Positions 11,948-22,983 are shown, counted from the stretch's first letter. The stretch is DNA of 64,000 bases from Aralia elata (GCA_034770075.1 CM068380.1:29388005-29452004); one strand, 5' to 3'. Translations and numbers: made by a program. The notes: generated from the letters alone by a model not told the origin.

Positions 11948-13279
11948 TGATGAGTGGGTTTTATACCTACGAATCAGGTCTTGTTAGACTTAATTATTGC
12001 GGTCTTTAAGTGTTTTTAGTATTGTTTTATTCGTTTTTGTGTTTGTTTATCATAGGATTGGAGCTGGAGGGGTAAAAGAGTCATTTTGGAGCTTAAAGGG
12101 TTAAAAGCAGACTTGATGACATTTTTGTAAATTTGAGGGCATGACCTAGCGCCAGAAGCGCTAGGAATTATACTACTATAGCGCCAGAGGCGCTAGTGCA
12201 CGAATTTTGTTGATGATGTGCGGCTATATGGAAAAGAAGAAGCCAATTTGGAAGAGGATTGAAGCTATTTATTGATAAGAGGGAGAGAGAAGAAAACCCT
12301 GAGAGGAACTAATTAGATTTTCATTCATTATGCTTCTACTTCTGGAGAGAGATTTTTGCCAATTTTATTGTGGATTATTATCGTTTGATTATTGGATTTT
12401 GATGTGGGTTTAAGCTTTACTTTGGATTATATTCAACAATTGGGTTTGATTGTTCTATTCATTCTTTATTCAATTGTTTGCTTATTTTTCCATGTGTTGT
12501 TTTGATCCCATAATGGCTTTTGGTTCAGACATGAACTAATCTCCATTATGGGATTCTAACGGATTTTAATATGTAGTCTAGTTATAAGCTTGAGTGTTGG
12601 ATTGTTTTGCATATCATAAAAAACTTCTATCATGATTGTTTTGCATGTATGAATGCTTGATCACCATTCGTTCTCAGTGCTTGTATGGAATTGAAAAATA
12701 ACATATGAGTATGGATCGTAATCATGATAGCTTGCGAATATGAGGCTTAATTGGGTAGCTTAATATTTTGTGAATCAGATAGAAATATACTGTTTCACCG
12801 TAAGAGTCAAAAATAAGGGCTTGTGCTTTAAATCAGTATAATTGCAATTTCACATAGAAATATAGTGATGTTGGTTATAGTGGTGATTACATGGTGTCTA
12901 TTGATTTTGGATATTATGTAAGTAGGTCATAATACATTGACAGATGGTTATGTCTATATTAGTGCTCTTGGCTATTTTTCTGTGATATGTGAACTGACTA
13001 GCATGATGGTGGTAATTAGATGAATTATTAAATGAAGTTAGGATCCCATTAATTCCAATTTTGATATATTTCATTATTATTTGCATCTTTAGTTGTTAAT
13101 TGGTTTAGAAATAATTTAGTCACCAAAATTAAGTCATTAGTTTAGGCAAATAAATATAGTGATAGAACTGATGCATAGTGATTTAATTTAGCACTTTCTC
13201 TGTGGGACGATACTCTACTTCCTCTGTATTACTTGTTGACACATGTATGCTTGCATGAGTTAGAACTCTTTTGGCAACA
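11948..13279 (+). mobile_element. Solo LTR G, Athila type, nested in LTR F
   Basis: A 1332-bp segment with ends TGATGAGTGGG and TTTTGGCAACA, flanked by perfect 5-bp repeats cctgg. The start resembles element C LTRs, and the 3' part has the 'ctctgtgggacgatactc' phrase usual near the end of Athila-group LTRs. Two hairpins are at 12145-12165 and 12179-12195. A TATA-like ctatttatt follows near 12265. Confidence 0.8.
12145..12195. promoter_or_regulatory. Paired dyads in LTR G
   Basis: CCTAGCGC-cagaa-GCGCTAGG (12145-12165) has 8-bp perfect arms; TAGCGCC-aga-GGCGCTA (12179-12195) has 7-bp perfect arms. Spacing is 34 bp start to start. Confidence 0.55.
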
Positions 13280-13284
13280 CCTGG
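13280..13284. other. TSD of solo LTR G, right copy
   Basis: cctgg, identical to 11943-11947. Confidence 0.8.
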
Positions 13285-13716
13285 ATTATGTGAATGCATG
13301 AAATTTTACGTGTTATAGTTTTGTTTAAGTAAATAATTGATTTCGCGTAGCGTCGCTAAATCACTATTCACGAGGCACGTTTCCTGAGGCACTATTCATG
13401 CGCGATATTTTTTCATTTTTTATGGTAATACCCATTTTAATTATGCGTAGAGTTATTGAGCAAATTGGGTACAAAAGTGAGAGTTTTCGGATATATTTTT
13501 GGTGTATTTGGGTATTTATTTTGGCTTGTTACTCCAAGAGGGAACCAACCCACCAATTTAGACCAACAAATGAGAGCAGGAAGGGAGTTGCCGGCAAGCA
13601 TTTGAAATTGTTGGACAACCTTGAGCAACCAATCCATTTTCTCCCAAAATTACTCCTCCAATTCTCCCAAATCATTCAACTCCCAATCCATTCCACACTT
13701 CTCCCATCCCATCAGC

Positions 13717-13870
13717 AGAGAGAGAGAGAGTTGCAAAGAAGAAAAAAAGGAAGAAGGAAGAGGTCGCTGGAAAAGGGAAAAAAGTCATCGGAAAAGGGAG
13801 GAGAGTCGCCGAAAAAGAAAGGAGGAAGAAAAAGAAGGCACAAGAGGAGGAAGAGAGAATCCAAGCAAGA
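13717..13870 (+). repeat. Purine-rich tract in LTR F
   Basis: About 150 bp of near-continuous A/G (agag, gaagaaaa, ggaag runs). Two overlapping frames through it encode low-complexity R/K/E strings of 97 and 165 residues; these are composition artefacts rather than proteins. Confidence 0.6.
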
Positions 13871-14571
13871 AAAACTCAAGCCAAGCAAAGCCTAGCAATC
13901 TTCTTAACCTCTAGGAAGGATTTACAGAGGTAAGACACCAACCAAATCTATTCCATTCGATTTCTTGTTAAGTTTTTAAATTTTTTCTTAGTTTTAAGCT
14001 CTTAAGCTTGTGGGTCGGATTTATGGCGATTCTTGGTGTTTTGTTTGTTATAATTGTTTGTAAATGTTGTTAAGAGGTTATGTAAGCCATTAATAACATC
14101 AAAGTGGAACAAAAACGCAAGAAATCCTTACCTTGGCTTAATGGAGCAAGAACAATGAACTTTGGACATGAACTTGGACGTTCGGACCATTTTAGAGGAC
14201 TGTAAAGCTATGATTTTGTGTTTGTTAATTTTAGTTGTTGTTATGGTATTGTAGTTCCATGGGTTACGAAGCTAACCCAGTTGGAATGGAGTAAAAACGA
14301 GTTAAAATGAGTTCATAGTAATGTTTTTTGTAAAACTTGTCAAGAACTCGAAAAACAGAGTATGAACTTAGTACTTTGGCTTAAGATTTGTCCATGTTAC
14401 CCTTTTTGGGTAATTCTAAATTTTTGATATGTTGTAGCCTTATAAGTTAGGAGTCCATAGAGTCTGGAATGGACCAATTTGCTTGTGTATTGACGGAGTT
14501 ATGGAGGTTGGAGTGGCCAGAGGTCGAAGTCGCGAACTGAGAACAAACCTAGAATCCGGCTACTGGAGAAT

Positions 14572-14766
14572 GACGCCGCAGCACCATTCATAAGCCTTGC
14601 AAATGTCGTTGCAGCGAGGGGCAAGATGGAAAATGAACGGAGCTCACGCTGTAGCGTGGCTTCTAACACTAAGCTCCACGCCGCAGTGACGCCACACGGC
14701 AGAGGCAGAACACGGGACTCACGCCGCAGCGTGAGGTCCAGTTCTAAGGCTTGGCACTGTAGTGCC
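14572..14766. promoter_or_regulatory. GC-rich dyad cluster in LTR F
   Basis: Perfect dyads include CACGCTGTAGCGTG (14645-14658), CTCACGC-CGCA-GCGTGAG (14718-14735) and GGCACTGTAGTGCC (14753-14766), with weaker units near 14572 and 14676. The arms differ between units while the centre (GT or CGCA) and the symmetry are kept. Confidence 0.6.
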
Positions 14767-15006
14767 AGTGCCGTGTTCGGCCTGGGTCGGGTCGGTCAAA
14801 CCAGATCGGGGCGGGTCGGACATAATGAATTCTTTTCAACGGGTCCAACACTTATATTTTTATCCTAAATGATTAAACAAGTTAGTTATTTATACCTTGT
14901 TAAACCTTAACCTTAATTGCTTAATTGTATATTAAGTGTCAACCAATTTGGCATTGTCTTAAGGCGTAAATTGAATAACCTATATACAACTTACGTTTGG
15001 CTTCCA

Positions 15007-15078
15007 GGGGGCGCTGCCCCCTTAGACCCCCGCCAACTCATCGGCGAGCTTGGCAGCCACTCGCTCCTCGGGGAGCGA
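15007..15078. promoter_or_regulatory. Second dyad cluster in LTR F
   Basis: GGGGGCGCTGCCCCC (15007-15021) and TCGCTCCTCGGGGAGCGA (15061-15078) are strong inverted repeats in a short GC-rich island about 240 bp after the first cluster. Function is unknown. Confidence 0.45.
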
Positions 15079-16416
15079 GACCCCCGACTAGGTAGTCGTA
15101 GTGGCAATCAATGTGTTTTAATGATGCAACGTCTGTTTTAAACCTAGTTTTTATGTGACTAATTGCTATACGAATATGTATTTACATGTGTAGGATATTA
15201 AGGAGTGTGTGTTGTAATATTGTAGCAGCGCATCAGGCAAGTTTCTTAACTTAACACAATTTATATTTGAGCAAGTTTACTAACGCTTATCTAACCCTTG
15301 TGTTGGACAAGTTTCCTTACCCTAGCTCGATTTAATATTGGGCAGTTTTTCTCAACCGTACAACTTTTGTTTATTGTGCGAGTTATTTATTAATTGAGCA
15401 ATCATTCTATATTATTGCAAGTTCCTTACTCAACTGTGTTCATTTGAGCAAGTTTCCTATTTTATACAAATGTTGTATATTTTTGCAAGTTTCATGACTC
15501 AAATCGAGTTATTTATTTCAAGTTATATTAGTGGATTAATTATTGTTAATTATTCCACATCAAGGATAAATTATTGATATTCGCAGCTTATGTATTTGAA
15601 TTCATTATCTGTTATTGGATTGCGAAACATTAAGTTCTTCATCCATGAACTGTTTAAGGAAATAGTCTATGCATTTTGTTTCGGCTACACATGTACAGGT
15701 TATTATTTTAAAAGTTATCCAAACTGGTTGTTGGTATGGATTCTTGGACTGAGAGAGCATCCCTTATTTAGGGGATTTTAATGTGTCGGTTATTTGATGC
15801 AGTCAGAGTTAAATCTTATGCATATACATAGGGTACGAGAGGCTGATCCCCTCGAGTACTACTGATGGGCCAGGCATTTAAAAGGGTTAGTCGAATGACT
15901 GATCCTTTAACCAAATAGTTCATGGTCTATTGGACCACTCAGCAGTAAATAATCAATATTCATTATTTCAATTGAATTTTGATTATATTGTCAGTTATTT
16001 CTTCAATGTTCTTAAATTGTTGAACCATGCGATTATTATTCTAATTCATTTATGATATATCTTCCTGATTCATTTTAAACTTGCTGAACAAAGCAGTTGC
16101 TCACTCTTGCTATATCATGAACCTATTGTAGTTAGGCCGGGGAGTTCCAAAGCAGACAAAGGCAAGGAAAAGCTTAAGGAATAGTTATATGTACTATCCC
16201 ATTATGTAATCATGGAATTATTTTGTATTATTATTGTATTCCGTGATGTATTTATTTAAGGTTATAGACCTTGGGACCGTAGTAAACCTTTTGTAATGAA
16301 TAACATATATTTATTTATTCCGCATTAGTTAATTTATGTTGTTTAGAGGTGTATGGATGTATTTTATCGTGAGCACTTGATTCGAGGTATTGTTACCTGA
16401 ATTTGGGGGTATCACA

Positions 16417-16421
16417 ATTCT
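16417..16421. other. TSD of solo LTR F, right copy
   Basis: attct, identical to 11823-11827. Confidence 0.85.
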
Positions 16422-16515
16422 CCTTTTCCACTAAAAGGAGATTTGGTCATCTTACCCATGAGACAAGATTCACAAGTTAGATATGACTTGTAATCAGATA
16501 GCTCTAAAAGCCCAT
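16422..16515 (-). pseudogene. pol: Copia A zinc-binding integrase fragment
   Basis: A 94-bp piece between LTR F and Element 1 encodes the C-E-S-C half of the integrase HHCC zinc finger and the following G-K-M-T-K-S-P-F motif. The H-C-R-L-G-H half is at 27434-27480, so Element 1 split this one domain. The same sequence is contiguous in copia B (44812-44940). Confidence 0.85.
16511..16515. other. TSD of Element 1, left copy
   Basis: cccat, matched at 27429-27433. Confidence 0.95.
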
Positions 16516-16811
16516 TGTAGACACCCAAATTTTGCGCTTCGTATACTAACCGTGACAGGAGGGCAAAATCGTCAAATGAACCGACCTGTGAGGGCGAGGG
16601 AATGGGCACAAGTGCGAACGCCCAACACCACCGCAATGATTGGCAACCAAAGCTGACGTGACAATAGGGCTGTCCGAAATGGGCATTCCCGGATGATGTC
16701 GCACGCTTCCCAGTGATTCCCGGACTGCAAAATACAAACCTGTCGGCGAAAACCGATGTCACGACACGCGAATCGAGGTGCGGCACGAAATTCGAGAAAA
16801 TCAGCCCACCC

Positions 16812-16955
16812 AGCCGCGGATTGATCTGCGGCCAAACGATTAAAATAATGGTGGTGCGCACGGGACTCGAAACCAGGAAACCAGCTGAGTGCGATGAGGG
16901 GTGGGCCAGCCAGCCGCAGATCTATCTGCGGCCAGCCGCAGATCTATCTGCGGCT
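16812..16955. promoter_or_regulatory. 22-bp-period dyads in Element 1 LTR
   Basis: Two tandem units of GCCGCAGAT-NN-ATCTGCGGC start at 16913 and 16935 (22-bp period), and a degenerate unit lies at about 16813. They lie just before cctatttcagctcag, which aligns with the TATA-like box of Element 2 LTR. The 3' LTR carries the same set at 25661-25804. Confidence 0.65.
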
Positions 16956-18179
16956 GCCCTAAAGCAGCCTATTTCAGCTCAGTTTCTTCATTTCATCCAA
17001 GAGAGAGCAGCAGCAGCAGCGGCGGAAAAAGAAAGAAAAGAAGGAGAAAACAGCAAGAAAAATAGAGAGAAAAAGAGAGAAAAGAAGTGAGAAATTGTAC
17101 CCATTTTGTGAGATTACATCTCATATTTTCTACTCTATTCAATACACAAATTCATACATATTGTGGGGATCATTTGCAAGGTGAAAAATCCTTTGTTTTA
17201 GCATTTTGTTTTACCATTTTTGTTAAGCTTTTATCATCCAAATTATATTAAATGTAGTTTCCTTGTGTATTGTTGTGGATCTATGGATTGAGGGCTATTA
17301 GTGAGGGTTCCCAAATGGAACGAAATTCCTCCTAATGGCCCGATGATATCCATTTGATGATTTTTAGCTCGTTGTAATGATGTATCGTGCATAGGTTGTT
17401 TAGATTGCTATTTTAGGATCTTGTGGGTGTGTAGCGATTTTGAATGTGAGCCTAGGAGCGCGACCTCGTGGTCCAAATCCGATGATGGACATCTTTTGAT
17501 ATATGTAATAAATTCGATGTACCTTTCATTGTAAATATGTAATCGTCGGGCCTTAAAACGACGCCAAGGCGAGAATCGTGCTTAAGGCCCCGAAATAGTG
17601 AAGCTTGTGATTGTAGGCGTTTGGGGTTATTTTGATGGCTTACATGCCCATGAATAGCTCCGACGCGTGTTTATGCTCGATTTGATTTATGAGACGAAAT
17701 TGATTTCAAAGCCAAATGATAAGATCTTCATAAAATCAATCAAACTAGGCTATTAGCATCACGAGGTTAATAAATGGGAAGTGCTAATGAATGTCGATTT
17801 CTACTTCAAACGAGAAAGCTAAAGAAAATCGTTTTCAAATATCATAAGGAATGATTTTGTCAAATAATTGACGTTTTATTAAACCGTTGTGCATAGGGTT
17901 AAAGAGATTCTAGAAGTTGCCCATCGTTTGAGTTACGAAAGCAACGTATAGATCTCGATTCCTATTTTGACGAAGGTTTAAAACTCTTGTTTCACCAAAA
18001 CGACACCTAATGAAAATCTCATAGTTTTGACAAATTAAAATCAAACCTTTCTTATAAAGAATCAAGCTTTCTCGTATAAATCGAAGGACATTCCGAAGCA
18101 TTCTCAAATCAAAGCACGATTTTCCCTAAAAAAATTCAAATGATTCTTTCATACAAACTCACCACAACATTCACGTAAG

Positions 18180-18219
18180 CACACACACACACACACACAC
18201 ACGCGCGCACACGCACACG
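18180..18219. repeat. (CA)n / (CG)n microsatellite in Element 1 5' LTR
   Basis: (AC)11 followed by gcgcgc and acacgc; the copy in the 3' LTR (about 27033-27070) has the same count, agreeing with a recent insertion. Confidence 0.8.
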
Positions 18220-18577
18220 TTTCATGAATTAAAGGATAGGAAAGCATCAAGATTGCGGTAACCGTGTTTCACGGAAGTTGAGGGGTGCCTAACACCTTCC
18301 CCTCACTTAAGCAAGCCCCCGAACTCTATGAATCTCGGTTCGCAGACCAAATTAATTCGGAGTCACATATGAGCCATCGATTTAAAAAACGAAAACTCGG
18401 ATGAGTTGGTACATCCATTTCAAATATACCAACTGGCGACTCTGGTTAATTGGCTCATCATAAAAAACGATCTTTTAAAACCCCGTCGACATCAATGCCG
18501 ACCTTTTCCAAAGAATCATTAAATCAAAAGGCTAAAATAGGAAAAGGACGAGAGCGAGAAAACCCGGCGTCGACAGC

Positions 18578-18595
18578 TGGCGACTCCGCTGGGGA
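18578..18595 (+). other. Primer-binding site of Element 1 (tRNA-Arg)
   Basis: TGGCGACTCCGCTGGGGA starts 3 nt after the LTR. It is complementary to the 3' end of plant tRNA-Arg(ACG), as I recall that tRNA, including CCA. A tRNA-Arg PBS is a known trait of Ogre-like elements. Confidence 0.85.
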
Positions 18596-19290
18596 GATTA
18601 GAGGGCTTAAGCCGCGTTCAAATCTTGATGCTATCATATCCTCTAAAATTCATGAATGTGTATGCACGTGCGATATTTTGACTTGTTTTACTTATTGTTG
18701 TGTGTGAATGTGTGCCTTGTGTCCAATGAATGAATGATGGAATGGAATGACTTTACTTTAAAGTAATCATTTGCATGCGGTGAGAACGATGAATGTGAAT
18801 GTATGTTGAGAGAGTACCTCCTCCTGAGGCGAACCTGTCGGTTGCTTATTACTGGACTCGAAGGGGCTGCTCCCCGGAGATGGCTCAGGAAACGCACCAC
18901 CCAAATCCGCTCCAATCGAAAGGGTTCAGACAAGTAGATTGCGAAGATTTGGGGACCCTCATGCCGAAAAGCCCGCGAGAGTAACCCTAGGGTAGGTCAG
19001 CCTCTGATAAACCTAACGGAAGGGAAGCTTCTTCATGCCCTTTTATCGTTCAGTCAAATAAATAAATGTCATGTAAATGGCATACAACTGTCATACCGAC
19101 ATCATCATAATAAATATGTCCTGTATCATGTGATTACATCACCTGCACATATAAAGAAAATACTGACATGGTTTTGCAGGAAGGCCATCCATACCACGTA
19201 CCAGGGTTTTCTAAAATTTCTAAATACTATCCTGTCATCAAACACTGACCTTATTTTGCAGGGTAAGATTAGAAAACCGTGAAGGCGTGG
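18596..19290 (+). other. Leader of Element 1
   Basis: Noncoding leader, homologous through most of its length to 50072-50690 of Element 2 (the 'gagggcttaagccg' start, the 'cctcctgaggcga' block, 'tgccgaaaagcccg'). Homology stops just after ttttgcagggtaagatta, the point where gag begins in Element 2, which marks the left edge of the gag-RT deletion. Confidence 0.7.
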
Positions 19291-19355
19291 CATAATGATC
19301 ACAAAGAACCCGGAGTAGGGGCATATTCGACCACAAAAAAAAAAAAAAAAAAGAA
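19291..19355 (+). repeat. Junction repeat with A-tract, copy 1
   Basis: The phrase 'gatcacaaagaacccggag ... ttcgaccac' followed by about 20 A occurs here and again at 20632-20706. The phrase is homologous to the pre-RT segment of Element 2 near 54408. It marks a rearrangement join. Confidence 0.75.
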
Positions 19356-19379
19356 TAATAATCATGCATCAGTGTTGAC

Positions 19380-19945
19380 ATGCATTTACCAACTTGTAAC
19401 TGGCACAGTACTAAGAGGCCGTAAAGTCCATATTCCATCCATCCAAATGGCAGAGGCCGATAGCCATGAAATTACAGTTCTGTCACTCCAACAATACGGT
19501 CGAATACGAGGGATTCATCCTAGGACTGAGATTAGCCCTGGGAATGGGAATCAAAAGGATGATGGTAGTTGGAGACTTCGAATTGATCATCAGGCAGGCC
19601 ATGGGAATATACAGCACCAAAGGCTTTGGCTATGGCCCTACCATCGCCTCATCATCAAACTTGCCAAAACAATTCAAAGATATTGCCTTGCGGCACGACT
19701 TCGCGGATACTCTGGCAGCACTGGTTTCCCTGATTCACACATCAAGGTACGAGACGAGCTTCAAGGGGAAAATTACAGTACAGACTCGTCCGGCCTATGA
19801 GGATCAGATCGGAGAGATCTCCCATAATGACGCCCCTCATAAATGGGGCTTGGTATCAAAAAACGTTAGGGAGTTCCTTCGAGACGACTCCTCTCCCGAA
19901 AATGCAGATCTGATCGAGGAAAGAGAATCCAAAGATGGGCAGTGA
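19380..19945 (+). pseudogene. pol: Element 1 archaeal-type RNase H (aRNH) and integrase start
   Basis: The frame from 19466 to 19945 (159 codons) lines up with the aRNH of Element 2: N-N-T-V-E-Y-E-G (catalytic E), V-G-D-F-E-L-I (catalytic D) and an A-D-T-L-A-A-L end. aRNH is the second RNase H typical of Tat-lineage Ty3/gypsy elements. The first catalytic block (Y-F-D-G) is missing at the left join. The frame runs on into the integrase N-terminal linker (near 'F-L-R-D') and stops at 19943. It is the longest intact reading frame left in the element but is truncated. Confidence 0.75.
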
Positions 19946-20225
19946 AATTCTTCCTAGTTACGGGACTGCTGAGATATCTGGAAGCCGAAGAAGCCCACTG
20001 ATTAATGAACGAAGTACATGGCGATGTGTGCGGAGCCCATATGAGCGGAACATTTTGGCAAAGAAAATCATGTGAACGGGTTACTAATGGCTAACCATGA
20101 AGACTGACTGCGATACTCATGTCAAGAAATGCCATCAATGCCGGATCCATGCCAATGCGATCCATGTACCCCCTAATGAGCTCCATTGCTTGACCTCACC
20201 GTGGCCAGTTGGACCGTGCATCAGG
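19946..20225 (+). pseudogene. pol: Element 1 integrase zinc-binding remnant
   Basis: Translated pieces contain H-G-D-V-C-G-A-H-M-S-G and C-H-Q-C, the HHCC finger of gypsy integrase, then P-P-N-E-L-H and S-P-W-P-V, which lead into the catalytic core. It aligns with Element 2 at about 56650-56850. At least one stop and frameshift occur, and the catalytic DDE core is absent. Confidence 0.65.
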
Positions 20226-20269
20226 TGATATCCAGGAAGGGGTAAATCCAGGAATATGGCAGTGAATCC

Positions 20270-20640
20270 CGGCCAGTAGAAGAACAATGGGTTTTAAAAT
20301 TCTGAGTTTTATTTCAAATCCCTGCACGCTCATGTCACTTTGTCATGTTATCCAAAAAGAAGATCATGTGTTGAAATGTTTTATATAATATGACAAGCAT
20401 TTCTGTTTTATTTCAGGTACCCCGATTTGAGGCATCCTAGACTGGCAATCGATAGGCCAAATTTGAAGGAGGATCACGATTCTGGTATAGAGCTAGATTT
20501 CGATCTGATGGGGATTGAGCAGGGCGAGGCAGATATCGACAATACGCCTGGCGAGATCAAGGGATGGGTCGAAGGTAAACCCAAACCCAACTTAGACCAA
20601 ACCATCGCCATCAAACATCAGAGCCCCTAACGATCACAAA
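20270..20640 (+). pseudogene. pol: Element 1 intron end and pre-RT fragment, out of order
   Basis: 20270-20416 matches the Element 2 intron (54061-54196), ending tttatttcag at the putative acceptor. It is followed by a 67-codon acidic frame (20427-20630) homologous to 54205-54420, the segment just before RT. In Element 2 this precedes RT, aRNH and integrase; here it follows them. The frame here is open, whereas Element 2 has a frameshift in it. Confidence 0.7.
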
Positions 20641-20706
20641 GAACCCGGAGTAGGGGCATTTTCGACCACAAAAAAAAAATGAAAAAAAAAAAAAAAAAAA
20701 AAAAAA
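20632..20706 (+). repeat. Junction repeat with A-tract, copy 2
   Basis: Second copy of 'gatcacaaagaacccggag ... ttcgaccac' with about 9 A, tg and then about 27 A. The RT gene that follows this position in Element 2 is missing. Confidence 0.75.
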
Positions 20707-21287
20707 ACCCCAAAAATTTCAAAAGGTCAAAGGACCGGAAATTTTTTAAGCCCAGCGAGATACCGAAGGGACCAGTACAAGGGAGATCACAAGAAAAGCA
20801 ACTTAACACTGGGGCATTTGTCAACTACCCAGGAAATGATGACGTGCAAGTTGGCACCCATGCAACAATCCCATCAACATGCACCATCATCATCAAATGC
20901 TAACTCATGTCAATTCAATCTTCAACGGTACGATCATCTGGCATTTGTCAAGCATAGTTTTCCTGGGATACGATGATCCGCGTGAAAGGGGATTTCATTT
21001 GGCTTGATAGGAATCGGATTAATTCTGACAAGCAACCGTGGAGCACGATCGTGAGTATGATTAGACGAAGAAGGCTATTCAACCTTTTGATCGGGTACAA
21101 AGCCTTAATTCAAAGCAACGTTTGCGACAGAATCGACCTCATATGACAGCCTTCACTTTGCATTTGCACAAACTTTCAGCTGTGGGGTATAAAACTATGA
21201 CGATGTTGATGGCCATTAATACGTAGTCAGACAGTCAATAATGATCAATATCAAGAAGTCAGACGATAAATGAGTATCAGGATAATG
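20707..21287 (+). other. Element 1 3' region, unassigned
   Basis: No recognisable coding sequence. A short frame after the A-tract is lysine-rich because of it. I see no match to Element 2 here. Confidence 0.4.
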
Positions 21288-21776
21288 TCTCGAATCGTGG
21301 CCTGAGTTATTCGAGTAATTAAGCCCGAGGGGTGTCTCTACACCTGGTGCCCTAAAGCCATCTGGTTTGGGAGTCGCTGGCCCAACACTCGTTACATGGG
21401 TAACTCAGAGCCTAAGAAAACGAGCATTAAAGTAGAGGAGCCCCGAGCAGATTCGAATCGTGGCATGGGTTACTCGAGTAATTAAGCCTGAGGGGTGTCT
21501 CTGCATCTGGTGCCCTAAAAGCCGTCTGGTTCGGGAGTCACCGGCCTAACACTCGCTACATGGGTAACTCAAGCCTAAGAAAACGAATTTTGCGCAAGGT
21601 CAAGCAAAGAATGAATGGGGCAGACCACCAGCTTGTCTCGAACCGTGGCCTTTGTTACTCGAGTAAATAAACCTGAAGGGGTGTCTGTACACCTAATGCC
21701 CCAAAATCGTCTGGTTCGGGAGTCATTGGTCCAAAACTCGTTAAATGGGTAACTTTGAATAGCCTAAGAAAACGAG
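21288..21776. repeat. Three dispersed-tandem units of about 137 bp
   Basis: Units at 21288-21424, 21451-21586 and 21636-21776 start 'tcgaatcgtgg', share 'ctcgagtaattaagcc', 'ggggtgtctctacacct', 'gtctggttcgggagtc' and 'catgggtaact', and end 'cctaagaaaacga'. Spacing is 163 and 185 bp because the linkers differ. The units are about 85-90% alike by eye. Confidence 0.8.
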
Positions 21777-22980
21777 ACAAGTGAAGTGGGCTAATAAAAA
21801 GAAAAGATAAAAAAAATTCTCGGCCTTAAACAAGAAGTCATAGAAGAGAAACTCCTACTGAGTGCTGCATCGCACAGTGCATTTGTCATATGACGTCAAT
21901 CCTGCTAAAAACGTTGTCGAGAATGAAGACAGGATACCTTTGACGAGGGAAGGTAGTTCTTTTAAAGTCGACCTTACTCACGTACAATGACCATGAATGC
22001 TTGAAGGTTTTCTTACGATTTCATAACTCGTCAAATAGAAAATCATCAACTCACGAGGGATTAAAAAAAAAATAAATAATAAAAAAAAAAAAAAGGAAAA
22101 AAAAAAGAAAAAAAAAAGAAAAGAAAATAACTTCCAATCTAGCACATTCACGGTTCACAACTTGCTAGATTTCATGTGCTTTAACTGCATTTTTGTCGAG
22201 ATTATAATATCTTTGTGTTGAACTAACACTAACGGCCCGAGCCTTCAAGTTTTGGCATTTGTTAGTCATCTGATATGCAGGTTCTTGCAGAGCTGTGGAT
22301 AACTCAGCACGATCAACATCGCGAGTTCTCGATGGAAATTCTTGGTAGCGACACGCACCAAGGCAGGGGCAGTTAAGAATCGTGAAATGGAAGGAAGCTG
22401 AGGCTGCACAGAACTCCTCGTCATTAGGCCTCTCCCCAATCCTGATTATCACTGCCTCGACATCCAAATGATCCATGTGCATGAGCATATACAAGGATGA
22501 TATAATGCAAGACAACAGCATATCGGCCAGCAGAAATGATCAAAAGGCCAAGGAGCCGACATAGCTGTCGATCATCACAGAGAGCGAAACAGACTGCCTC
22601 AACTCGATGAAATGAAGACGACCAAGAAATGACAGAGCACCAGACCAGGATTGAAGTCTAGAAACTACACTTCACAACGAGGCGTGATCCAATCAAATGT
22701 TGGCAAGCAATGACGACTGTCGAATAGTATCATTTGACTAAACAGGGGTCATTTCTATCTAAACATATGTTGTGCACATGCATCTGTCCATAACATATCT
22801 GCCAGATCATGCATAACATCTTTTTCATGCATGCAGGTACGATCAAAATGAAAATCTTCAGGAAAGTACAAGCACGTCGTTTTCAACCTCACGAATGAAC
22901 AAACAGTGATGGCTTTTGCGGCATGATACGTGGACGATGTTGGTGGGTGATCCAGGACATGAAGCCGATCACATATCCCA
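21777..22980 (+). other. Element 1 3' region between repeats, unassigned
   Basis: Contains an A-rich tract at 22060-22130 and otherwise unique-looking sequence with only short open frames (118 codons on the minus strand at 22165-22521, no recognisable motif). No function assigned. Confidence 0.4.
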
Positions 22981-22983
22981 TTC

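Larger units (their letters stand above)
11828..16416 (+). mobile_element. Solo LTR F, Tekay-like, with nested solo LTR G
   Basis: Starts tgtaacgatcgg and ends gggggtatcaca, with a 5-bp TSD attct. Without the nested LTR G and its TSD the length is about 3.25 kb. Its 3' part resembles LTR E (the 'ggctgatcccc-gag' region and the 'ttgctcactcttgct' segment), so it belongs to the same broad Tekay-like group. It has two GC-rich dyad clusters (14572-14766 and 15007-15078) and a purine-rich tract at 13717-13870. No internal retrotransposon genes are present. Confidence 0.75.
16516..18575 (+). repeat. Element 1 5' LTR
   Basis: Starts tgtagacaccc and ends gtcgaca. Contains dyads at 16812-16955, a (CA)n tract near 18180 and a GC-poor R/U5-like remainder. 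The 125-codon frame at 16713-17090 lies wholly in the LTR and ends in a low-complexity A/E/K run; it occurs identically in the 3' LTR and is not taken as a gene. Confidence 0.95.

Noticed and set aside
13398..13914. 165- and 97-codon basic frames
   Set aside because: Produced by a purine-rich tract in solo LTR F; two frames are open at once and give only R/K/E strings.
16412..16861. 149-codon minus-strand frame
   Set aside because: It runs from the Element 1 LTR into the copia integrase fragment; only the last 30 or so codons are copia protein, the rest is reverse-strand LTR.
16713..17090. 125-codon frame in the LTR, repeated at 25562-25939
   Set aside because: Lies across U3 and the leader of an LTR, ends in low-complexity sequence and has no recognisable domain; identity between copies is explained by the young LTR pair.
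18578..18595. tRNA gene fragment
   Set aside because: Only the 18-nt complement of the tRNA 3' end is present, directly after an LTR; it is a primer-binding site.
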